A stretch of DNA of 64,000 bases. Origin: Euryodendron excelsum. Lineage: Eukaryota; Streptophyta; Magnoliopsida; Ericales; Pentaphylacaceae. The notes under the pieces were generated by a model that ran no database searches, was not told the origin of the DNA, and saw only the letters and a program-made list of their open reading frames with translations. Both the position numbers and the translations under genes were made by a program. Within the stretch, counting starts at the first letter, position 1; each line of letters starts with the position of its first letter. This document shows positions 40,393 through 51,399 of this stretch, piece after piece. The stretch is from positions 18,280,001-18,344,000 of the forward strand of contig CM065378.1 of the NCBI GenBank assembly GCA_033060915.1. The letters are read 5' to 3'.

Positions 40393-41325
40393 CATAAATT
40401 GTTCTAGCCATGGTGTGCTATTTGTGAGTTGATTTCAAATATTTGGCTCAGCAGAAGATAGTGCTGTCAATCACACTACCATTTCAACCATCCAATCACC
40501 TAAGTATATATACAATCTGCAAAGGAGCCTTTGTATTTCATGGGACACTTTTGATCATGTCAGTCATTGGATGATTGATGTCTTCCCACCTGCTTTCTTG
40601 TATATAAGAAGTCACAGCAATGACAATGTGTCCAAAAATATCCGCAAGTTTGGGGATTTCAACAGTAACCACAAACCCAGGGACTGGATTTGAAATTACA
40701 AATCTACTATATTAAGATGCCTTAAATGACAAAGTAAATTTCAGCTTCAAGTTTATCAAAGCATATATATAAGTGTACCTTCCATAACACCTCTGGCATA
40801 TTCAGTGCAGGTTGTGCAATTGCGAGCTCAAGATAGATCTGGTTCTCTCAGTTTCACTAAGAGATCTCTCCAACTCAGCATATTTGCTCCATGCATAGCA
40901 GTTCTCTGGGGCCCACTCCAAATACTTTTCGTACAGCTTTCGGCACCATTCTATATTACCAAGCTGCAACTCTATCTCAATGTACTTCTTGAACACTTGT
41001 TTGTTAACACGAGGGGAGAACAACTTAATGTTACAAAATTCATCAAAGCTTGCATAATTTTATGAAATTCATCAACACTGGTGTTAGCCAAGATGCCCCA
41101 AAAAATCATGAATCTATATGTTACCTTATCTTTGGGAGCCTTCCCAATGGCATTGCCAAGGATTTGATGTGCAGCCTTCAGATTCAACTGCCGTATTTCG
41201 AACTGGGCGGCCAACAACCAAATTTTTGCAAACGAAAACTTCTGATGTGGAATCAGCTTAAGACATTCCCTGCCAATTTTAAAGTGTATTAGAGAGTCTT
41301 AACATTTGCAAAACCAATCTGTTTA

Positions 41326-41349
41326 AGAGAGAGAGAGAGAGAGAGAGAG
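41326..41349. repeat. (GA)n microsatellite
   Basis: About 12 GA units in a pseudogene intron. Confidence 0.85.
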
Positions 41350-44118
41350 CGTTCCAACAACTAATAATATTAATCCTCATCAAAATTAGTTGATATGAAC
41401 AAATCTTTATGAAACTCACAGATAAGGAACTTTTAAGAACACAATCTCTGAAGCACCAAGTAACCATCATCCTGTCACATCACTTGTCTTTCTACTTATT
41501 GCTTTTGTACTCAAAGACTTAAATGTAATGTTTATACAAAAATTACTAATGAGTAATCCAAAATGATTTTGACTACATTTTCTTTAGATAACATGAGAAT
41601 ATATCCATACCGAACCGCTTTTCCTTAAAGAATTCCCTTGTATAAATATGATTCTATGTTGTTATCTTACAGTTGCTCACATTGCTAGCACACAAGAACA
41701 ATATAGATTTGAGATGACAAGCCTGAGCAAAGAGTGAGCAAAACACTATCTTGCCTACATAGTTCCTATAAATACATCTATATTATATTTCTACATATTG
41801 GTGAAACGAAAAAGATTATTGCAAACACGTGAATCTCAAGGCGTTCTTCAAACTAATGATATATTCATTGATATATGTGGGACTCCCCTCCGATAATTGT
41901 ACATGAGAATTCCGTCTTATACAGCTCAAGGTAAAAATAAGAAAAACCAATTCAGTTTAACAGTCAGGGATTTAAAGAACTATGCTCACAGATTGGTGAT
42001 TACATTTCCTGGGCACTAGAAGTAAGCAAATGAAACATATATAGCATATTTCCTAAGGAGCGAACAAATTCTTCACAATTACTTCTATTTTCAGATGTAG
42101 AAAAAAAAAATTTAAGAGATTCCCCTACTCCCTTAATTCCACCCATTAAGTACACTTATATTGGGAGGATATGAACGTCTAAGAACCCATAATCCCAAAT
42201 GAGACAGATCAATCAAAATTTTGAGAACTATAGATGGGCAACTTAGTTAAATCACTCCTTTCACAATTAGGCATTGTATAAACAGAGGCTACTCATCAAG
42301 CCAATAAAACAACAGTCACAAAGAGGAGAGAAGTAAGATTTGAAGAACATATGCAAAGGTGGAATGTACCACATGGAGTCTCTTACTGGGAGCAGATTCT
42401 ACTAATGCATAAATTTTAATACAGAAAAAGGTATTTTTTCCTATAACTTTTTCTTCTACCTGTGCATAAAGGCTGAGAAAGTAGCTACGATTAGTCATAT
42501 AATCAAATTCCACAAGAGGAAGATGGTACTCAAATAAAAACAAGAAACTAAAACGATGAATTTAATAATCTGCTCTAACGGCGCAAGTCAAATCCCAAAG
42601 CTGTATTCCTACTCAAATGTCCAAGTAGTCACTGCTGCTAAATAACCTAGTGATACTGCTAAATAACCACAATTGTTGCAAGGACAACATAGCCTTCATG
42701 AAATACATCAAAAGAACCAGGCAAACATACAAGGGATTTTCACGAATTAATTTTTTTACCTGTACACTTCTCTGGTACGCTCAATGTCTGGTGCATCAAG
42801 CTCCTCATATAAAGCATAATTAATCCTGAGATGCAGACAAATAAAAAATTAAGCAACTACTAAACAAACAATAAATTCATACCAAATTTTCATAATCAAT
42901 ATAATGTGCAACACCATTTAATACCAACAAACAAACATTCTTATACTAATAACAAGCTTACCACAGGTATATGTACCGTTGCCAATACCGCTGCTCCTCA
43001 GCCGGAGGAACACTGGCAATTGCTCTCTCATAAATCTCCCGAATGCGGTCTTTATTACCCACACTCTCTTCCAACCGAATATAATCAAACCACGAGTCAT
43101 AATTTAGTGGGTTCTTCTTAACCTCGTCTTCATACTGAAACCTCCTCTTCCCAACAATCGCATCCTCTATCCCTCCCTTATCCCCGTACTGATTCTCAAA
43201 CGCCACAAACTTCCTATACAAATCCTCAGAGCGCCCTTCCGGAATATGATCAAGCGAAAACCTATATACACACGTCGCCCTCTCAGTCTTCTTGCACCGC
43301 TCCTCAAACTCTGCGAAAGCCACAAACAACTGCTCCACCTCATCATCATCAGCCAACTTATCAACAGCTCTCCCTTAACAATTCCTCGCCCTAGCAATTT
43401 CTCCATTCTTCATCTCAAACTTTGAAGACCTAATCCAAGAACTTACTTTCGGGTGACACTGTACAAACCTCTCGAAAATCGTTCTCGCCCTCTCAATTTC
43501 ATTATACCGCATCTCAAATTTGATGTAGGACAGCCAACCTTGCTGGTCCGGCAGCCAACTCATCCACCTCTCGAAAATTTGCCGGGCGCCCGCTACATTA
43601 CCTAACATTTCCTCCAAATGAATGTATTTATACCATAATTGATCAACCCTAGGCAACAAAGTAACCGCTAGGTCCCAAACGTTTCTTGCATGATTTATGA
43701 ACTAGTTCTTCATCTCGACCTCGGCATACTTCAACCACAGCGTGTGGTCGGGGTAATCGACCTCTTGAGCTCGCTCCCAGACCGAGCGGGCTCGATTGAA
43801 GTCCTTCTGGGACTCCTCCCATAGAGCGTACTGGATCCAGAAGCTGGTGCTCCATCCCACTCGGCGAATTAGGTCCTCGAACTCCTTGCGCTTCCGTTGG
43901 CGGTAGTCGTTCGGCTCGTTGACGTCAGTGATTTTCTGCTTCGGAGGTCGAATCTCGGCCTCTTGTCGCTCTCGGGCCTCGCAGAGAATTTGCTACGCGG
44001 TGATTTGGATTGGCGCCGGAGTCTTGTTCTTGACCCTGGTGGCTCGAGGGAGCTTCATCTCCGTCTCCTTCCGAGTTAAGTATCCTAACGAAGGGTCTGA
44101 ATCTTTTACGGCCGCCAT

Positions 44119-44929
44119 GGTTGAAGGTTCGAGAAAGAAAGAATGATATACGAGACGTATGTATATGCACGGAGAAAGAGAGAGAATATAGATATACAAG
44201 GCGTCTGTATATGCACGGAGAAAAGGCGGGTGCGTGAGTGCTGCGGCTATGGATATGGTATAGAGAGAGAGAGAGGAGGGAGGGAGAGACTGGGATTTGG
44301 AGACCGGCGTCTCCTTGGGTAAGCCGGCGGCAGAGCGATTCCAGGATTAATCAGGGGAAAATGTGGCTCCCGCATAAAACGGTGTAGTTTGGGGAATTCT
44401 GACCCAACCCGACTTCCAACCGGCGTGCCTAACCCAACATGGGCTTGGATTGCAGAGTGCATCCACTGTGCGGGTTCGGAACTTCGGATTACAATATAGA
44501 TCAGCATAAACGTCCAGCAGTTCGCGAGAGGATCTGGGCCGTCGGATCAGGCTTTACCCCAACACAAAACGCGAACCAAACGAGCCCTAATAAGATTTTA
44601 AAATACTGCTACAGGCTATTTGCACACACTGATACACTTGTCTGAGCCGGTTCAGGCAGGTCGTTGCTGTGTAGCTCATGCGGGAGGCTAGGACTCCGTC
44701 CCTATAGCCGTTTCAGCTTCCCCGTGGGACCCATAAACATACAGATCGCGTTCGTCACTTACATTAAAGAGGGCTTCACGCGGTTAATTTTATTGACACG
44801 GCCTTTTTTTTTTTTTCTTTTTCATTTTAGGTGCTGATTTAATTTTTTTTTTTTAATTTAGGTGTTGATTTAATTTAATTTAACATTTCAGATTGAGCGC
44901 CGTTTCAAAAGACATTTTTAATAAAAATA
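44119..44929. other. Former promoter region of the CRNKL1 pseudogene
   Basis: Contains GA-rich leader-like DNA and a short direct duplication (TGTATATGCACGGAGAAA at about 44160 and 44205). No gene is supported. Confidence 0.4.
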
Positions 44930-45013
44930 CCTTTTAAAATGACATTTTAACGTTGTATTTTCTCCTAGTAAATAAGAAAAAAAAATTTTAAAAAATACGA
45001 AGTGTATATATAC
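44930..45013 (+). repeat. Left inverted arm of the MULE
   Basis: Contains CCTTTTAAAATGACATTTT, AACGTTGTATTTTCT, TAAGAAAAA and ATACGAAGTGTATA in this order. The same order appears in the reverse complement of 56218-56279. Imperfect repeats of CATTTGAAAT follow to 45110. Confidence 0.55.
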
Positions 45014-45149
45014 CACCGAAAAACACCATTTGAAATAGAGTTTTTTCAAAAAAATACTATTTCAAATAGCGTTTTTTCTATAAAAAAATGCCATTTGAAA
45101 TGACATTTATATCAGGAAATCAGTCCCCCTCTCTCTGTGAAACAATTAA

Positions 45150-46362
45150 ACTTAACTTGCGTAATTTTTAAACTGGAAAATCGATTGACGTACCATCAAC
45201 TCCTATACGTCACTCGTGTCACACTGATACCTCCCATCAAGTTTCGCACTCTCCGGACCTTTCCTTCCCATTGTAGTAACCCAATGGCCGAGTTGGCCTA
45301 CCTCCAACAACCTAAGTTTCGAAATTCTAAAACTTTATATAACTTCTAAACCAAAAAATCGATTGATGTGTCATCAACTCTCATACGCACTCGTGTCACA
45401 CTGGTACCTCTCGTCGAGTTTTGCACTCTTTGGACCCTTCTTACCCATTTCGGTACTCCAACGGCCAAGTTGGCCTACCTCCAAAAACCTAAGGTTCAAA
45501 ATTCTAAAACATTGTATAACTTCCACACCGAAAAACTGATTGACCTGTCATCAACTCTCACACGTCACTCGTGTCACACTGGTGTCTCCCGTCAAGTTTC
45601 GCACTCCCCAAACCCTTCCTCCCCATTTCGTTACCGTAACAACCGAGTTAGCCGAACTCCGAAAACTTAAGTTTCGAAATTTTAAAACTTTGTATGACTT
45701 CCAAACCGAAAAATTGATTGACGTGCCGTCAACTCTCACACATTACTTGTGTCACACCGGTGCCTCCCGTTAAGTTTCGCACTCCTCGAACCCTTCCTTC
45801 CCATTTTGGTACCGCAACGACCGAGTTGGTCTAACTCCGAAAACCTAAGTTTCAAAATTCTAAAACTTTGTATGACTTCCAAATTGGGAAATCGATTGAC
45901 GTGCCGTCAACTCCCACACATCACTCATATCACACTGATGCCTCCCGTCAAGTTTCGCACTCTTTGGATCATTCTTTTCCCATTTCAATACCACAACGGC
46001 CGAGTTTGCCTAACTCCGAAAACTTAAGTTTTGAAATTCTAAAATTTTGCATGACTTCCAAACTGAGAAACCGATTGACGTTCCGTCAACTCCCTCACAT
46101 CACTCATGTTACACAAGTGCCTCTCGTCCAGTTTCGCACTTCCCAAACCCTTCCTCCCCATTTCGGGACCTTAACAGCCGAGTTGGCCTAATTCCAAAAA
46201 CCTAAATTTTAAAATTCTAAAACTTTGCATAACTTTTAAACTGAGAAATCGATTGACGTGCTGTCAACTCCCACACGTCACTCGTGTCACACTGGTGCCT
46301 CCCATTAAGTTTTGCACTCCCTGGACCCTTCCTCCTCATTTCGGTACCCCAACGGTCGAGTT
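45150..46362. repeat. Tandem array of about 178-bp units, nearly seven copies
   Basis: The marker ATCGATTGACGT or a close variant recurs near 45180, 45358, 45537, 45714, 45891, 46069 and 46249, giving a period of 176-180 bp. Each unit also carries CACTCGTGTCACAC, a CAAGTTTCGCACTC-like stretch, a CCGAGTTGGCCTA-like stretch and a TTCTAAAACTTTGTAT-like end. Units differ by point changes. The array is more GC-rich than its surroundings and poor in stops on the plus strand; the open frames across it shift from unit to unit and are not genes. Confidence 0.9.
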
Positions 46363-46580
46363 GAATAACATGAATATATATGACATGAAATAAAAAATAA
46401 CAAATATTACCCAAACCAAACTCACACATATATTACATGAAAATATAATAACTTATTTTACATCATAATAAACTAAAAATCAGAACAAGCTTTAGGGACC
46501 ATGTTCATAACAACATAATGATTTGCCAGCAATGCTAAGGCTACTACGTAGATAGTTAATAAAGTTATTTTGACCTTCTT

Positions 46581-48310
46581 TGTGACACCCTAACTTGCTT
46601 AGCATCATACTTAGCTTAATAGCATGCAACTCGGTAGCTCGTGCTCGGCTGTGCTGGCCATGGTCTTGCTCGGCCATGGTCTGGTCGGCCGTGCTCGTCA
46701 TGGTCTGGTTGGCCGTGGTTGGCCATGGGCTGCCCGGTCATGATTGGCCATGGTTTGGTCAGTCATTATTAGCCACGGTCTGGTCGGTCATGGTCTGCTC
46801 GGCTATAGGGAGACCTCGGTAAGTTAGTCGGCAGGTCGGGGCTCGGCATGGTCTGCTCATTGTTGGAGGTCCTGATTAGGATTGGTGAGCTTAATTAATT
46901 CATGATTAATTAGTTTGATTAATCTTCAGGCTTAATTTATGTTAATTATGTGGATTAGAGGTGGATTAAGGAAGCAAGGAGGTGCTGGGTGGGGGTTTAA
47001 CCCTAAGACACCTAGGTATGTGCTTCACGTGTGAGAGGTATGTGTTTCACGAATTTTGCTAGCAAGGGTGTGTGTGTGTGACATGTGTGGATAATAGATA
47101 CACATTGTATTTATTTTGTGTCTGGTAAGAAAAGAGAAAGAAGCTGGGTTCTACGATGGTCGGGAGAGAAAGAAGAAAAAAAATAAAAGAGAGAAAAGAA
47201 AAGAAAGAAGAAGAATTCAAGAGAGAAAGTTTTGTGTTTATTACTTGAGGTGAGAAATATATATTGATACTTGTTGGGGCGTTAGAATGGTGAAAGTGTT
47301 TTCACATCTTTGGTTACATTAGGGAAGGGGTTTAGCATCCTATTGAGTTATGATGCATTATGATATTCTCAATCATATATTTAAAGAGTATAAGCTATAA
47401 TTATGCATTGGTTATGAATTATAGCATCTATTTTATCATGTTTGATGTGGTGGTGTTTGGTAGGTTCGGAAGTGAATTATACTATTCCTGTTCAACCGAA
47501 AGAGTAGCTCAACTTGAAAGTAAACGGTATCAGGTGGGGATATTGATGATCTTATTCATATTGAACTGAATGCTTTGTTATGAATGGTGGTGATTGCTTG
47601 ATTATGAGGTGATAATTGCATATAATTCATACATTATGTGCACATTTTGCATTGCATAGAAGAGGTATAGCCGAGTGGGGGCTAACCTAAGGTTTAGCCG
47701 ATGTGGGGCTAGCCTAAAGGGTGTCGATGTGGGACATCCTTGATAACAAGCCATCGATATATTGGACCAATGTTATCAAAATAGCACGCATATATGTGGT
47801 GAATCATATATTGCATCACAAGAGGCATTTGGTTTATTGTTGATGATGTATTATCTATTGATGATTAATTCAGTGGATGTTTATCATTCCGTCTTTATAA
47901 GTTTGATTATCTTGTGAGTACGTTGATATATAGTTCACACCCACACAGGTTATTTTGCAAGAACATGAGAGAATGTCCAGTCAACTGTTGGTGTTCAGTC
48001 GGGGAGCTTCGAGAAGCTCTGTAGTTGAGTTAGTCGTCATGTATTTTGTTGTACTTTGTATTAAAGTCTTGTTGGAGTTTGGTTTATTTTGTGGTTTTGT
48101 AATATTCATAAGTGTGGATTAAGAGTTCCCTTAATGATGTATGTTGGAGGATTATGAGATGGTTGTACTTATTTAATATGATGTTATTTATTCCTAAAAA
48201 ATTTCTATCTTTGGGACCATGTTGAGGTTTCACTTACAAGTAGGTGACTAGTGCGATCACGTTCATCCTAAGACGGCGTTAATGACGCTTGATTAGGACC
48301 GGGTGCGACA
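46581..48310. mobile_element. Solo LTR of a retrotransposon (probably Ty3/Gypsy), TSD TTCTT
   Basis: The left end is TGTGACACCC and the right end is GGGTGCGACA, an imperfect inverted pair with canonical TG...CA. TTCTT directly precedes the left end (46576-46580) and directly follows the right end (48311-48315). The 1730-bp unit has no coding frame and no internal domain, so it is an LTR left by recombination between the two LTRs of a full element. The TGTGACACCC end style is common in plant Gypsy (chromovirus-type) elements; the family is inference. Confidence 0.88.
46630..46860. repeat. Minisatellite of GGCCATGGTCTGGTC type within the solo LTR
   Basis: Many short imperfect units built from GGTCTGGTCGGCC, GGCCATGGT and GCTCGG variants, with unit lengths near 15-30 bp. 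Confidence 0.8.
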
Positions 48311-49600
48311 TTCTTCTTCTGAGAAGTCTAAAAATTATGGGTCAGAAACTAGCAACGGATCTTCAATAATTTCTATTAATCTTTGTGTTGGATTAACACA
48401 TTCTTTCTTCACATGATTTGTAAAATGATATCTATCCAACCTTCGTTATGTTTGATTGATCTCGCGTTCGAGCGCTTTCATGACCTTTTCTATAAAATGA
48501 CCTGCCGAATAACTTAGCTGAACTGGCCTTTAGACACGCAAGCCATGTCATCGGCAATACATCTCTTATTCAAATTCATACTTTTTATCAAACAAGTCTT
48601 CCTATGACAACCTTATGCATTGGTTGTCGGTCACACCGCGAGGTGGATGTAAGGATCCATCACCGATGAAGATGTAGATGACTAGACCCATCATATCGTG
48701 CATTAGGATAGGTTTGTGAAGAAAGCAATGTTGTCGCCCATATCTTTTGTTACCAACTGGATCCGTATATGTACGCACCATATGGATGTCTGAAGATTGC
48801 TTTTCATCTATGTCGTTGCTTGGAATCGAAAGACTGGATGATGCCCTAAATAATCCTTTTCGATTTGGTATATTTAGAAGTATGATTTAGCAATTCTTCA
48901 CGTAATTACACAATGTATATATATGTAGTACAGTACAATGCATGAGTAAAGAGTTCACATGAATTTATTAGGTTGCAGGACAAGCCTTTCCTGCAGACTT
49001 CATGTGAAGACTCAAGGACAAGCCAGGCCTTACCATTGACATAACTTCAAGTGAAGAATCAAGGACAAGTCAGACTTTACCATTCACATGACAACTAAGA
49101 ACTAAGGTTGACATACTAGATGAAATATGCTTTATTTATCTTGCAGCAATATTTTTTTACAAAAAACCCTTACGTGAAATTACTTCGAAACAAGTTTCCA
49201 CAACAAACCCTACAACGTACAAAAAAATAAACAAAAAACTAAGTACCCAACTACTATACATGACCTCCCATACCACATCGGGGTGGCCTCCTATATCTCA
49301 TCGGCCTACGACTCTCGTAGACACATGTGATCTAATGTAGTCTCTGTGGCTCTAGCTGTGGCTCTAGCTCTAGCTCTGGCTATACCTCTGCCTACGTGAT
49401 CTATGAAGCCTCCTGAGATGGCCCCTATGAGTAAGATAGTGGATATGGAAGTGCATACTGGGACGACATGGAAGGTAAAACACGACCCTCTGTGTGCATG
49501 AAAAGCATCTCTATATGTTGTCCTGATGCTAATAATGGGTCGACATATACGTTAAAGTCATCGTCATCACCTAGTGCCTAGTACCCACATCCCTAGTCAT
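48311..49600. other. MULE interior without recognised domain
   Basis: Apart from the short duplication at 48973-49095, I see no domain or RNA. The stretch from 49260 has GGCTCTAGCT repeats that on the minus strand may be the low-complexity tail of the PMD protein. Confidence 0.35.
48973..49095. repeat. Tandem duplication of about 60 bp
   Basis: Segments with GTGAAGACTCAAGGACAAGC and GTGAAGAATCAAGGACAAGT, each followed by a CTTTACCATT-like stretch, follow each other in non-coding DNA of the MULE interior. Confidence 0.7.
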
Positions 49601-50470
49601 ACGCAACAGGGGAGCTAATGTGGTGGGGGCTGGTGCGACGCCATCTCACCTGACAACTAGTCGCACGTGATGAAGAGAGTACATATTATGATTCACTGTG
49701 ATATATGTACACTGGCATCATCGGAGTCACATGCAATAAGTATGGCCCATTAGCACCGAACGAATATGGCATCTGATGTGACGATGATCTAAGGGGGTGT
49801 GGCCGCACATGAGGGGGAGTGGCTGGACCTGCTGATTGTGCAATCCGCTCATACTCTCGTAATACATAAAGTGACGTGGTACACATGTCTCGTTACTATA
49901 CATATCCTGCAATGCCTCTATCGAGCCATATGCATAAATGGCACGATCTACGAGTTGATGTATGGACGTGATATGACGAGTCTATAAAATGAAAGAATGT
50001 ATTTATGACTATCTGATGTTAAGAATTCATGGTAAAATAAAATAAATTTTAAGGCAGCACTAATCGCAATATCTACAGTGGAGCCCACCTCCAAATATCC
50101 AGTAGTAGGGCGGTGAGTTGGATTGCCCACCAGTGGGCGTGTAATATTGTGGTACCACACCATATATGGATTGTCATATCGCATGACTGCAGCCTCAAGA
50201 ACCCCAACTACTAGATGCTTACGCTTATACTCCCATAGCTGCATGTACTCTCCGTCTCTATCGGTCCAATCAGTCTGGCCTCTCTCTTGCATGTCGATGG
50301 CATGTTACCTGACCGAGGTAAAACACTCTTTTGGTACATCCTGTTTGAATCTAAACTGCCAGCAGACACGATCAAGTAGATGCAACTCAACAACCTCGAA
50401 GCATAGTAAATGGGTTCGAGTCACCCATGCATCGCTCCCTGCTCGACAATAAACAGGAAGTGTATGAATG
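49600..50470 (-). pseudogene. Plant mobile domain (PMD/MAIN-like) relic
   Basis: Conceptual pieces on the minus strand resemble the C-terminal half of the plant mobile domain. A segment around CFEVVELHLLDRVCWQF is broken by a stop, and is followed by QTDWTDRDGEYMQLW, ending in NPYMVWYHNITRPLV. The PMD pattern of a W-x-H..Y..W block then YMxWYxxITRR is visible. Further frames near 49690-49890 hold Pro/His-rich tail sequence. PMD proteins occur both as host genes (MAIN, MAIL1) and inside MULE and Gypsy elements; here the neighbouring transposase argues for the element version. Stop codons rule out an intact product. Confidence 0.7.
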
Positions 50471-50574
50471 ATAGCATGGTACGGCCTCTAGATGAACTAC
50501 ATGCGTTTATATTGACAGTACTAATTTTGTGAGCAATGATAGTACAATCAAGTGTTAAGGTTGTGAAGGGTGTA

Positions 50575-50960
50575 ACTATTCTACGCAGGGTGTAAGATTT
50601 GACCAAAGGCTGTGATGGCTTACAAAAGGCTGTGAACTCTGTAGGATGTGACTAAAGACTGTGAAGTACGTGCATGCTGATGAATAAAGGCTGTGAATAG
50701 TGTGACTATCCTACGCAGGGTGCAAGCTTTGACCAAAGGCTGACAAAAGTCAGTGAACTTTGCATGCCATGTGAATGATATGACTAAAGGCTGTGAAGTA
50801 TGTGAAAGCTGATGAATAAAAATTGTGAAGGGTGTGACTACCCTACGCAAGGTACAGGCTTTTTACTAAAGGTTATGAAGGTCGACAAAAGGCTGTAAAA
50901 TATATGATTACTCTCTGCATGCCATGTGAAGGATGTGACTACTCTATGAATGTGAAGGAT
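50575..50960. repeat. Tandem array of about 130-bp units between transposase and PMD relics
   Basis: CTACGCAGGGTGTAAG, CTACGCAGGGTGCAAG and CTACGCAAGGTACAGG recur at about 50580, 50711 and 50841. Each is followed by a GACCAAAGGCTG-like stretch and GCTGTGAA motifs. There are three full units and a decayed partial one. Confidence 0.85.
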
Positions 50961-51399
50961 TACTCTCTGCAAAGTTATAATGACTGCTGACAAAAGACTA
51001 TGAATGATGTTTCTAATACGCTGTTCTTCAATTCAAATAATGCAGTGTATAAATAAGATTGAGTTCAAATACAAGTACAACTAAGTAATATCTTCAATAC
51101 AGATACAAATAAACTATCACACATGGCTAACTACCCTTCAATACACAACTTAGGCAGTCTGGTTTGGACATTTGCGTCTATTATGCCCTTGTTTCTGACA
51201 AATACCACAATGATTAGTTTGTCGTTTCTTAGAGACGTCCATCTCATTCTAGATTCGTTTTGTATTTGGGCGCCCGTATGTGACTTCTTACCAACGGCTC
51301 GGATCGGGTATGACCTTAGGACCATCATATGTTACCCAATAATGCTCGTGCACCATCAATTGAAAACTTGTTTCGTACACGTGAGCGTAAACGTCCATG

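Larger units (their letters stand above)
36654..44118 (-). pseudogene. CROOKED NECK-LIKE 1 (CLF1/Syf3, HAT-repeat splicing factor) pseudogene with introns
   Basis: The functional family is a HAT-repeat scaffold of the NineTeen complex in the spliceosome. Recognisable exons (minus) are 44118-42962, 42825-42760, 41269-41125, about 41016-40779, 37958-37739, 37634-37442 and 36768-36654, from LGYLTRKETEMKLPRATRVK to YEEYIDYLFPEETQTANLK. The first exon stays in one frame but has three stops: TAG at 43995-43993 (family Glu in ITAEQIL), TAG at 43704-43702 (family Lys after EVEMKN) and TAA at 43377-43375 (family Tyr in RARNVYERA). One T is missing near 40830 in the SIFELAIAQP region, and the fourth-exon acceptor lacks its AG in phase. 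HAT repeats remain otherwise easily readable, so decay is recent. Introns are kept, so it is not a processed copy. Neighbouring CIP1 genes place it at the ancestral locus. Confidence 0.85.

Noticed and set aside
43649..43855. Minus-strand frame overlapping the CRNKL1 first exon
   Set aside because: Another frame of the same exon; the family sequence is in the frame holding the three stop codons.
45137..46191. Several plus-strand open frames across 45.1-46.2 kb
   Set aside because: They are the 178-bp repeat read in shifting frames; each unit repeats the same peptide pattern in a different phase.
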